Positions 38,501-46,631 of a stretch of DNA of 64,000 nt are shown in pieces. How positions within the stretch are numbered: position 1 is the stretch's first letter; each line of letters starts with the position of its first letter. This DNA is from Morinoia aosen (lineage: Eukaryota; Arthropoda; Malacostraca; Amphipoda; Talitridae): positions 16,546,193 through 16,610,192 of the forward strand of contig JASJYW010000026.1 of NCBI GenBank assembly GCA_030386875.1, read 5' to 3'. Under the pieces are notes generated by a model. It worked only from the letters and a program-made list of their open reading frames with translations, had not been told where the DNA came from and searched no databases. A program made the translations under genes and the position numbers.

Positions 38501-40900
38501 CATCAGGTCGACACCAGGAAACGCAGCCTCGTTCAAAGAAGGCTTACCACTAGTTTTCAATGAGCAATTAAGAACAGGCCTTACTCTAGTGGTGCAAGAG
38601 GGGTCGGTCCTCACAACTTCCCTGTGAGGAATGAATACCTTACTGCCACCTCCGCAGGAGCCTATGGGGATTCGTTCAATTATACCATCCTCTAACTGCT
38701 GCCGAAACACAGCGTCATAATCCTCATAAAGGCCTCGCTTCTTCAACCTATCGACTACCCTGGACAGCACTGCAATAGCAACCTTAAAATTGCTCGGCAC
38801 CTCTGAAATTTTCTCGTTCCAAATTAACTTTACATGGTACTTTCCATCTACGAAACTGATGGTTTCATTAAATTCCTGAATCTTCTCTTTATCCGACTGG
38901 GCTACCTTTTCAGCAACATTTATCCCGAGAGATTCTAGGCAGAAAATTCTATCTAAATGCCCCTCCACGTCAGTGTCACCCAAAACACTGCTCAAAATAT
39001 CGGGTCGTGAAGCCGACGGGTTTAGAGCAAAATTAACAGTTGAATTAAATTTCCTAGAACGCAGTGATATTGAAGCATACATCGATTTAACTTGAGCGCG
39101 ATCAAGGAAACCTTCTACATGGCCAAAAGGAATTATTTCGTTCCCTAACTGAAATGCCGAACCTTTCATACATTTTATCAACGACAAATTCGGCAAACAC
39201 TGAATAATATCTACGCCTATAACACCTTCCACATCGACAGTATCCAAACATGAATCTAGCTTATGATCTGCTAAAGTAAACTTAGACGACAGATTTCTTA
39301 CAGCATGACCCAAACACGCAACGTCGAAAGAAAGGCTAAACTTATCGTCGACTAGCACTGGCATCTGCAGTTTGGTCCCACACAAGTTCAACTCTAAACT
39401 AACTTCTGAAAATTCTCTTACTCCTTTATCCAAGAAGGTGCTTATATTGTACGTCTTAAACCCACGGCCTTCTGGAAATTCAATCCTGTCCAATATATTG
39501 CCACAAACGTAAGACCTTTGCGAACCGGTATCCAACAGAAAACGTACATCTGTAGTTCTCTTACCACGGCTTACTCGCAGCGTAATTGTAGGCAAAACAT
39601 ACAGAGATTTACTCTCGGAGGAAGAGTTCAAACAAAGATTAGAGTGAAAGGAAGGATTTCTTCCTTTCGGACAGAGGGCCGAAATATGAACATTTTTCTT
39701 ACAAATAGAACACTCAAAATCAAGTTTACCCGGACAGTTTTCTTTAACATGTCTAGAACTACTGCACTGAGCACAGAGCTTCAACTCCTTACACCTGTCA
39801 ACCCTGCTCTGAAAGTCAGGATACGCACCACAGTGCAGCATGTTGTGGCTCACGCTGGAGCAGAACTTACAAGCCTTACTCTGAGATGCCAAGGCAGCAT
39901 TGGCGAACACCCTATTACTACTTTGACTTTGTTTGATCCTGTTCTGCACAACATTCGACTTGACCATTCTAGAACTGTTCTCGGGTTTAGAGGCATAACT
40001 TTTAATCTTTAAAATTTCAATCACTTCTACGTAATTTTCTAATATTTGAGGCAATGAAGGATAATTATTTCCTAATTTAATAACCAATGCATGCCTGAAG
40101 GTTGAAGGCAGCTTCGATAAAAGAATCGTACCAACCAAAATGCTGGCCACACGCTCTTTCAAAATGTCACAATCGTGAACCTTCAAATCAGCCAAGATAC
40201 TCCTAACTTCGCTAATGAATACCTTGGTTTCCCCAAACGTGGGATCAAACTTACATTTTAAATTCAACAACTTCATACACAAATCATTAATTACTGCATC
40301 TTTATTAAGAAATTCCTTGGCAAGTAACTCCAAAGCTACGTTAAAATTCTCATCGCTTATTGAAAGATGCTCAACGAGCTTCAGCGCATAGCCAGAAAGA
40401 TAGCTTTTTAAATAAGTTAGTTTCGCAGAAGAGGTTAAATTTTTCCGGTGCCCAATGGAGTCATTGAACTGGGTTAAAAAAGTGAAATACTTTAAATGTG
40501 CTGCTCCTTCTCCACTAAAACTGCTGCACTTTAACTGAGGTAACTTAATTTCTTCCATAACAGATTTAGGAGTTCGCTGAAATTCATCAACTCCCCCATT
40601 TTTATCACAATTCCCCACCATATTTTTCAGCTTACACTCCACATCCGCGGCATAATCAAACTGACCAGATACTTCCGCATCTACCGCAGCATTGTCCAGC
40701 TCTGCGTCACCGGTCACCATCAGATCAAGTATTTTCTGATCAAATACTCTCACCTGGTCCAAGTGACGGCGCACCTCCTCGCAGCAAGCGCGAAGCCGCG
40801 TCTCGTCTCCGCTGGCGACTGCCTCTCCAGCGCGCTGGAGACCCCGCGTGATCTTCGCCTTACACGTGCCACGCTGCCGTGCCAGGCTACTCGTACTCAT
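35531..40900 (-). CDS. Gag-Pol polyprotein of BEL/Pao retrotransposon
   Basis: The product is 1789 residues with no internal stop or frameshift, so Gag and Pol form one frame as is common in BEL/Pao. I start at the first ATG after the 5' LTR (40900, A at -3); the frame is open 44 codons further up, into the LTR, without an ATG. Visible in order: a DUF1759-like Gag region (about 115-290); three CCHC knuckles (C344-C357, C376-C389, C397-C410); a protease with DTG 457-459 and IGVD 561-564; RT with D820 and YVDN 893-896; RNase H with D1065, E1108, D1139 and D1194; integrase with H1379, H1384, C1415, C1418 and D1451, D1513, E1560; and a DUF5641-like tail (about 1655-1750). It would make virus-like particles, copy the RNA and integrate the cDNA. 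The second Asp of the usual RT YxDD motif is Asn896. Family names are from memory, not a search. Confidence 0.95.
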   Translation of the reverse strand: MSTSSLARQRGTCKAKITRGLQRAGEAVASGDETRLRACCEEVRRHLDQVRVFDQKILDLMVTGDAELDNAAVDAEVSGQFDYAADVECKLKNMVGNCDKNGGVDEFQRTPKSVMEEIKLPQLKCSSFSGEGAAHLKYFTFLTQFNDSIGHRKNLTSSAKLTYLKSYLSGYALKLVEHLSISDENFNVALELLAKEFLNKDAVINDLCMKLLNLKCKFDPTFGETKVFISEVRSILADLKVHDCDILKERVASILVGTILLSKLPSTFRHALVIKLGNNYPSLPQILENYVEVIEILKIKSYASKPENSSRMVKSNVVQNRIKQSQSSNRVFANAALASQSKACKFCSSVSHNMLHCGAYPDFQSRVDRCKELKLCAQCSSSRHVKENCPGKLDFECSICKKNVHISALCPKGRNPSFHSNLCLNSSSESKSLYVLPTITLRVSRGKRTTDVRFLLDTGSQRSYVCGNILDRIEFPEGRGFKTYNISTFLDKGVREFSEVSLELNLCGTKLQMPVLVDDKFSLSFDVACLGHAVRNLSSKFTLADHKLDSCLDTVDVEGVIGVDIIQCLPNLSLIKCMKGSAFQLGNEIIPFGHVEGFLDRAQVKSMYASISLRSRKFNSTVNFALNPSASRPDILSSVLGDTDVEGHLDRIFCLESLGINVAEKVAQSDKEKIQEFNETISFVDGKYHVKLIWNEKISEVPSNFKVAIAVLSRVVDRLKKRGLYEDYDAVFRQQLEDGIIERIPIGSCGGGSKVFIPHREVVRTDPSCTTRVRPVLNCSLKTSGKPSLNEAAFPGVDLMGDLFTLLINLRKDDYLAIADIRKAFLQIKLSSEFDRDKFCILWESEGELIAYRYTTIVFGFIASPFILNYVIKNHLAKYPDDQCNDFLKNGMYVDNLFITGNSVSELKGIYESACDRMRAGGFDLRSWSSNCTQLSSLFVRDGVSSDSPDDCEKVLGYKYFPRSDLLQLSPNKIDDSLVVTKRAVLSCMAKCFDPLGLLSPITVRGKTLMRKLWRLGVGWDEVLPDEVRSEWLSLRRDLEQLHSFSFNRQVFNSHQEVRLFVFTDASKTHYGCAFYAVVRRRKAFVSNLIFAKNKIAPAKTRSLPTLELLAVFLAFKCLQSLIKSFDKSKLSSITFGIDAQIVLSWLFNGYVKTKNVFADNRLKEISGFRESILASSGIQCEFKYVPSDLNPADLLTRGLSFGELVRKFDLWREGPKFLCHAESEWPNSSLACLPVAAKTEVVCFAHLVGPQDDEPVMPVNKFSSFRKLVGVTARLFEFSSRCRRDKVAPLELYNRARMYWLKFEQRRHFEREINFLTGPANKTPPTLVNDLNLFLDLNGLLRSGGRLEKCLSISYDVANPILLSRHSHLTKLLIEDSHEKCKHMGVSSTLSTLRNQGYWLSKPRPLVKSVLKTCVLCKKYNALAFRYPKPTNYIGDKVNFVRPYEHVGVDFTGHFNVKFGESVVKMYLIIFTCLSIRAVHLELVPDMSTLSFLSAFMRFCTRYGIPRSLYSDNAPSFKHAADLLNAASLDDQFKNHLVRNNIKHIRIPLYSAWFGSAWERLIRVVKSCLYKSIGRSKIEYFSFLTLLAEVQNAVNSRPLTYLNTEDLSQNFMTPNSFLKAGVADSSCFTFGSSFSDELSQPSRSDLLKTLEVREDALDKFKKLWYEEYLLSLRETNKNCFQPEWEDKIKVNDIVLISSPVKARPMWSMGRVIKLLTGVDGKTRSVEVLRPDRSVGVYAISLLYPLELAADEVVYRSEPNAVPPVAEPRDLPRRVAASRCLDLMKDQIN
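35651..36883 (-). other. Integrase region of the polyprotein
   Basis: Residues about 1340-1750. The zinc-binding HHCC set is H1379, H1384, C1415 and C1418 (H-X4-H-X30-C-X2-C). The catalytic triad is D1451 (GVDFTGHF), D1513 (SDNAPSF) and E1560 (GSAWERLIR). The tail has the RP-W-GRV and YPLE words of the DUF5641 domain found in BEL/Pao integrases. All catalytic residues are present, consistent with the clean 4-bp target duplication. Confidence 0.92.
37301..37738 (-). other. RNase H region of the polyprotein
   Basis: Residues about 1055-1200 hold the acidic set expected of an RNase H fold: D1065 in VFTDASKTHYG, E1108 in TLELLAV, D1139 in GIDAQIVLSW and D1194 in NPADLLTRG. The NPAD-LLTRG ending is typical of BEL/Pao elements. 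The domain degrades the RNA strand of the RNA-DNA hybrid during reverse transcription. Confidence 0.9.
37961..38803 (-). other. Reverse transcriptase region of the polyprotein
   Basis: Residues about 700-980. The first catalytic Asp is D820 within AIADIRKAFLQI. FGFIASPFILN (859-869) matches the palm/nucleotide-binding region. The polymerase box reads MYVDNLF (892-898), giving D895 followed by N896 in place of the second Asp. Codons are clear on the minus strand around 38213-38224. I recall YVDN variants in some BEL-like sequences, so the change need not mean inactivation, but this was not checked. Confidence 0.92.
39101..39610 (-). other. Aspartic protease region of the polyprotein
   Basis: Residues 431-600 contain the catalytic DTG (457-459) after a hydrophobic strand (VRFLL) and the second conserved glycine-containing strand IGVD (561-564). 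This resembles the retropepsin-like DUF1758/peptidase A17 group of BEL/Pao, known to process the polyprotein. The active enzyme should be a dimer. Both motifs look intact. Confidence 0.85.
39611..40900 (-). other. Gag region of the polyprotein
   Basis: Residues 1-430 cover an N-terminal stretch with many charged residues, a DUF1759-like capsid/matrix region (about 115-290, from KLPQLKCSSFSGE onward) and three CX2CX4HX4C zinc knuckles at residues 344-410. Knuckles of this type bind the element's RNA for packaging. Spacing is canonical in all three. The exact cleavage point between Gag and protease cannot be seen. Confidence 0.88.
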
Positions 40901-41014
40901 CCTGAAATGCTCTAATTCAACGTTAAGCGATCCGGCCGCAAATAACCAGGACCTCACCTGAAAGCAAAACTCAATTAAGGGACCGAGCACCTGACTATAC
41001 TTGGTATTAAAGTG
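40901..41014 (-). other. 5' leader between LTR and gag start, with expected primer site
   Basis: This 114-nt segment lies between the 5' LTR and the ATG. The primer binding site should begin at 41014 in coding sense, where the sequence reads CACTTTAATACCAAGTATAG. It lacks the TGG start expected from the CCA end of a tRNA, so I cannot name the primer. There is no upstream ATG in any frame. The segment contains a splice-acceptor-like TTTTGCTTTCAG directly overlapping a donor-like CAGGTGAGG (40951-40969). Confidence 0.6.
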
Positions 41015-42529
41015 TGTAAGAAATTCTCGCACACTACAACTTTAAAGGATATAGAAACGGTCAATTAAGATTTAGATTTAACGAATTATATTGTTGTTAG
41101 ATGTCAATTCAATTCAGATTGAAACGGAGAACAAACATCCGTAAAATGACGGTAATAAGGTTTACGTTTGATTTAGAATTTCAAGAATTTCCAGATCTTG
41201 ATAGTTTTGGTATTAGGTTTGTTATGGTGCGACGCCCCGAATAGGAGGTGCTCGGTCATTCAAAGTTGCGTCACTGATAGGCTTCACACGATTAGGTTGC
41301 ACCACGGTGCACGTCTCTTTTGGGTCCACGGTTAATCCTTAAAGAAGCCAGCACGGGAACCGGAGGGAGCTGTCTAGCCCGCGACCGAACCATGAACGCC
41401 TGCAACGAGCAACAACACGATAATTGCGAAGCCCAATCTTGTGGAGCTTATAACGATCAATAAGAGCTTATATTTCGACACTATACTGCAAAGAATTCAG
41501 GTCAGAAGCACCCTAGCATAACGAACCCAGAGAGCAACGCAGAATATGATCGGATCGGAGGCACCAGACACTGCAGGTTCGGCGAAAAACCAGATAAAGA
41601 ACGGCCAGCAGACGGACGCCCAGACGGAAGCGAAGCTGACTTTAGATTCGTATACTAAGGAAACAAAAGAAAGACGGTAAGTTGAGGAACAAACAACCCG
41701 ATATACCAATAATGTGAATATGAAAAACAATTTTGACCACGAAACTCACCCAAGTATATTGCCATACTCGGTGGGCCGCAAAACCACTTTAAGAGGTAAT
41801 TTAGAAATTTAGTAGAAAACAGTACAAGGTAGATGTTCGGTCAAAGGACAGAAAGGATAGTAGGGAGATGTTTTTAACTTGTGAAAAGCATAGCCCAGAA
41901 GAAAATTACCGCCGGGAGGTTCGCAGAGCAGGCGGTAGCCCACCTCTTAAGATTAGAAACCACACCAGCTCAATACAAGAATAATTTAAATAATGATCAT
42001 AAAGATCTTTAATGGCAGCGCCTACATTCAGGTCGCAACCCATAAATTTAAGGTAAGTTTAATTTCAAGGTTCAACGCAGTAGGCCGTAGCCTTACTACA
42101 GTTTAATATAACAGGCCGTAGCCTAATTAATTTTAAGTAGACCGAACACCTTTAAGAGTGTAAAATTTATTACCCGAACAAAAAATTTAAATGAAAGAAA
42201 ATCGCATTCACACAAACTTAAAAACAGTTAAAAGATAAAAGTAGCAGCAAGAGCATAGGAAGTCGAGGGTCAGTGGCAGATCACGGCAGAGTTACGTTAC
42301 TAGCAACCATCACAAGAGCCCGTCCACAAAGCCAACCGGCCACACAACCATCTCACGTGGTAGCAAGAGAAGGAGCTGAACAGCACACTCAATTTCAAAA
42401 AACTAGGACCATCCGAACACACCGCCCGAACCCCATTGAAATCGGCAAAAAAAACAAAATCCCACCGGCCCACAGTACAGGCTCAAAATAAAAAGCCACG
42501 TGAGGCGTATGTGGGAAGAATTTCCCACA
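41015..42529 (-). repeat. 5' LTR
   Basis: This 1515-bp direct repeat matches 33993-35507 at a distance of 7022 bp. The four differences found by eye are at 41258, 41278, 42435 and 42436. In coding sense it starts at 42529 with TGTGGGAAATTC and ends at 41015 with TTTCTTACA. It should hold the element's promoter. I could not place a TATA box or transcription start with confidence. Short open frames in it, including a 77-codon minus-strand one also present in the other LTR, have no recognisable product. Confidence 0.96.
42510..42529. repeat. Inverted repeat at LTR edge (5' LTR copy)
   Basis: This is the second copy of the 8-bp inverted repeat TGTGGGAA/TTCCCACA, at the start of the 5' LTR in coding sense. 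If GTGGGAA acts as a transcription-factor site, this is the copy that would affect the element's own promoter. Confidence 0.6.
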
Positions 42530-42533
42530 CTAC
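42530..42533. other. Target site duplication, right copy (CTAC)
   Basis: These four bases follow the LTR terminus CCCACA and match 33989-33992. The satellite then continues AGCGTAC, as in copy A after 5566. Confidence 0.85.
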
Positions 42534-45500
42534 AGCGTACAAAGGAGTACAGAAGGTATCTCTACAGCGCACAAAGGAGTACAGAAGGTATCTCTCCAGC
42601 GCACAAAGGAGTACAGAAGGTATCTCTAGAGCGAACAAAGGAGTACAGAAGGTATCTCTAGAGCGCACAAAGGAGTACAGAAGGTATCTCTACAGCGTAC
42701 AAAGGAGTACACGAGGTATCTCTACAGCGCACAAAGGAGTACAGAAGGTATCTCTACAGCGCACAAAGGAGTACAGAAGGTATCTCTACAGCGCACAAAG
42801 GAGTACAGGAAATATCTCTAGAACGTACAAAGAAGTACACGAGGTATCTCTACAGCGCACAAAGGAGTACCCAAGGTATCTCTACAGCGCACAAAGGAGT
42901 ACAGAACGTATCTCTACAGCGCACAAAGGAGTACAGAAGGTATCTCTACAGCGCACGAAGGAGTACAGGAAATATCTCTAGAACGTACAAAGGAGTACAC
43001 GAGGTATCTCTACAGCGTACAAAGGTGTACAGAAGGTATCTCTACAGCGCACAAAGGAGTACAGAAGGTATCTCTACAGCGCACAAAGGAGTACAGAAGG
43101 TATCTCTACAGCGCACAAAGGAGTACAGAAGGTATCTCTACAGCGTACAAAGTACACGAGGTATCTCTACAGCGCACAAAGGAGTACAGAAGGTATCTCT
43201 ACAGCGCACAAAGGAGTACAGAAGGTATCTCTACAGCGCACAAAGGAGTACAGGAAATATCTCTAGAACGTACAAAGAAGTACACGAGGTATCTCTACAG
43301 CGCACAAAGGAGTACCGAAGGGATCTCTACAGCGCACAAAGGAGTACAGAACGTATCTCTACAGCGCACAAAGGAGTACAGAAGGTATCTCTACAGCGCA
43401 CGAAGGAGTACAGGAAATATCTCTAGAACGTACAAAGGAGTACACGAGGTATCTCTACAGGGTACAAAGGTGTACAGAAGGTATCTCTACAGCGCACAAA
43501 GGAGTACAGAAGTTATCTTTACAGCGCACAAAGGAGTACAGAAGGTATCTCTACAGCGCACAAAGGAGTACAGAAGGTATCTCTACAGCGTACAAAGTAC
43601 ACGAGGTATCTCTACAGCGCACAAAGGAGTACAGAAGGTACCTCTACAGCGCACAAAGGAGTACAGAAGGTATCTCTACAGCGCACAAAGGAGTACAGGA
43701 AATATCTCTAGAACGTACAAAGAAGTACACGAGGTATCTCTACAGCGCACAAAGGAGTACAGAAGGTATCTTTACAGCGTACAATGGAGTACAGAAGGTA
43801 TCTCTACAGCGTACAAAGGAGTACAGAAGGTATCTCTACAGCGCACAAAGGAGTACAGAAGGTATCTCTACAGCGCACAAAGGAGTACAGAAGGTATCTC
43901 TAGAGCGAACAAAGGAGTACAGAAGGTATCTCTAGAGCGCACAAAGGAGTTCAGAAGGTATCTCTACAGCGTACAAAGGAGTACACGAGGTATCTCTACA
44001 GCGCACAAAGGAGTACAGAAGGTATCTCTACAGCGCACAAAGGAGTACAGAAGGTATCTCTACAGCGCACAAAGGAGTACAGGAAATATCTCTAGAACGT
44101 ACAAAGAAGTACACGAGGTATCTCTACAGCGCACAAAGGAGTACAGAAGGTATCTCTACAGCGCACAAAGGAGTACAGAAGGTATCTCTACAGCGCACAA
44201 AGGAGTACAGAAGGTATCTCTACAGCGAACAAAGGAGTACACGAGGTATCTCTACAGCGCACAAAGGAGTACAGAAGGTATCTCTACAGCGCACAAAGGA
44301 GTACAGAAGGTATCTCTACAGCGCACAAAGGAGTACAGAAGGTATCTCTACAGCGCACAAAGGAGTACAGAAGGTATCTCTACAGCGCACAAAGGAGTAC
44401 AGAAGGTATCTCTACAGCGCACAAAGAAGTACAGAAGGTATCTCTACAGCGCACAAAGGAGTACAGAAGGTATCTCTTCAGCGCACAAAGGAGTACAGAA
44501 GGTATCTCTACAGCGTACAAAGGAGTACACGAGGTATCTCTACAGCGCACAAAGGAGTACAGAAGGTATCTCTGCAGCGCACAAAGGAGTACAGAAGGTA
44601 TCTCTACAGCGCACAAAGGAGTACAGAAGGTATCTCTACAGCGCACAAAGGAGAACAGGAAATATCTCTAGAACGTACAAAGGAGTACACGAGGTATCAC
44701 TACAGCGTACAAAGGAGTACAGAAGGTATCCCTTCAGCGCACAAAGGGGTACAGAAGGTATCTCTACAGCGCACAAAGGAGTACAGAAGGTATCTCTACA
44801 GCGCACAAAGGAGTAGAGAAGGTATCTCTACAGCGCACAAAGGAGTACAGAAGGTATCTCTACAGCGCACAAAGGAGTACAGGAAATATCTCTAGAACGT
44901 ACAAAGGAGTACACGAGGTATCTCTACAGCGTACAAAGGAGTACAGAAGGTATCTCTACAGCGTACAAAGGAGTACAGAAGGTATCTCTACAGCGCACAA
45001 AGGAGTACAGAAGGTATCTCTACAGCGCACAAAGGAGTACAGAAGGTATCTCTACAGCGCACAAAGGAGTACAGAAGGTATCTCTACAGCGCACAAAGGA
45101 GTACAGAAGGTATCTCTACAGCGCACAAAGGAGTACAGGAAATATCTCTAGAACGTACAAAGGAGTACACGAGGTATCTCTACAGCGTACAAAGGAGTAC
45201 AGAATGTATCTCTACAGCGCACAAAGGAGTACAGAAGGTATCTCTACAGCGCACAAAGGAGTACAGGAAATATCTCTAGAACGAACAAAGGAGTACACGA
45301 GGTATCTCTACAGCGTACAAAGGAGTACAGAAGGTATCTTTACAGCGTACAAAGGAGTACAGAAGGTATCTCTACAGCGCACAAAGGAGTACAGAAGGTA
45401 TCTCTACAGCGCAGAAAGGAGTACAGGAAATATCTCTAGAACGTACAAAGGAGTACACGAGGTATCTCTACAGCGCACAAAGGAGTACAGAAGGTATCTC

Positions 45501-46631
45501 TACAGCGCACAAAGTACAGAAGGTATCTCTACAGCGCACAAAGGAGTACAGGAAATATCTCTAGAACGTACAAAGGAGTACACGAGGTATCTCTACAGCG
45601 CACAAAGGAGTACAGAAGGTATCTGTACAGCGCACAAAGGAGTACAGAAGGTATCTCTACAGCACACAAAGGAGTACAGAAGGTATCTCTACAGCGCACA
45701 AAGGAGTACAGAAGGTATATCTACAGCGCACAAAGGAGTACAGAAGGTATCTCTACAGCGCACAAAGGAGTACAGAAGGTATCTCTACAGCGCACAAAGG
45801 AGTACAGAAGGTATCTCTACAGCGCACAAAGGAGTACAGAAGGTATCTCTACAGCGCACAAAGGAGTACAGAAGGTATCTCTACAGCGCACAAAGGAGTA
45901 CAGGAAATATCTCTAGACCGTACAAAGGAGTACACGAGGTATCTCTACAGCGTACAAAGGAGTACAGAAGGTATCTCTACAGCGCACAAAGGAGTACAGA
46001 AGGTATCTCTACAGCGCACAACGGAGTACAGAAGGTATCTCTACAGCGCACAAAGGAGTACAGAAGGTATCTCTACAGCGCACAAAGGAGTACAGGAAAT
46101 ATCTCTAGAACGTACAAAGGAGTACACGAGGTATCTCTACAGCGTACAAAGGAGTACAGAAGGTATCTCAACAGCGCACAAAGGAGTACAGAAGGTATCT
46201 CTACAGCGCACAAAGGAGTACAGAAGGTATCTCTACAGCGCACAAAGGAGTACAGAAGGTATCTCTACAGCGCACAAAGGAGTACAGAAGGTATCTCTAC
46301 AGCGCACAAAGGAGTACAGGAAATATCTCTAGAACGTACAAAGGAGTACACGAGGTATCTCTACAGCGCACAAAGGAGTACAGAAGGTATCTCTACAGCG
46401 CACAAAGTAGTACAGAAGGTATCTCTACAGCGCACAAAGGAGTACAGAAGGTATCTCTACAAGGCACAAAGGAGTACAGAAGGTATCTCTACAGCGCACA
46501 AAGGAGTACAGGAAATATCTCTAGAACGTACAAAGGAGTACACGAGGTATCTCTACAGCGTACAAAGGAGTACAGAAGGTATCTCTACAGCGCACAAAGG
46601 AGTACAGAAGGTATCTCTACAGCGCACAAAG
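42534..46631. repeat. Superblock copy B, continuation after the retrotransposon
   Basis: From 42534 the sequence follows copy A from 5567 at a distance of 36967; for example ATCTTTACAG is at 6801 and 43768. Near 44107 the distance drops to 36077, so copy B lacks 890 bp of copy A around 7141-8030. That equals 28 monomers less two three-base deletions. The second part follows copy A to about 10550 (9127 corresponds to 45204). The break points fall between near-identical monomers, so unequal recombination or slippage is the likely mechanism. Confidence 0.8.

Larger units (their letters stand above)
33993..42529 (-). mobile_element. Complete BEL/Pao LTR retrotransposon
   Basis: The element is 8537 bp long: two 1515-bp LTRs flanking 5507 bp of internal sequence. 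It is read on the minus strand, so the LTR at 41015-42529 is the 5' one. In coding sense each LTR begins TGTGGGAAATTC and ends TTTCTTACA, the usual TG...CA termini. A 4-bp CTAC duplication flanks it. The internal region holds one intact gag-pol frame whose order (protease, RT, RNase H, integrase, with a C-terminal DUF5641-like tail) is that of BEL/Pao. No env-like frame is present. Near-identical LTRs and an open frame indicate recent insertion. It may still be mobile, subject to the altered RT motif described for the CDS. Confidence 0.96.

Noticed and set aside
39518-40012. Plus-strand 164-codon open frame and other plus-strand frames within 35531-40900
   Set aside because: They lie antisense to the intact gag-pol frame, whose domains are recognisable; they have no recognisable motifs of their own.
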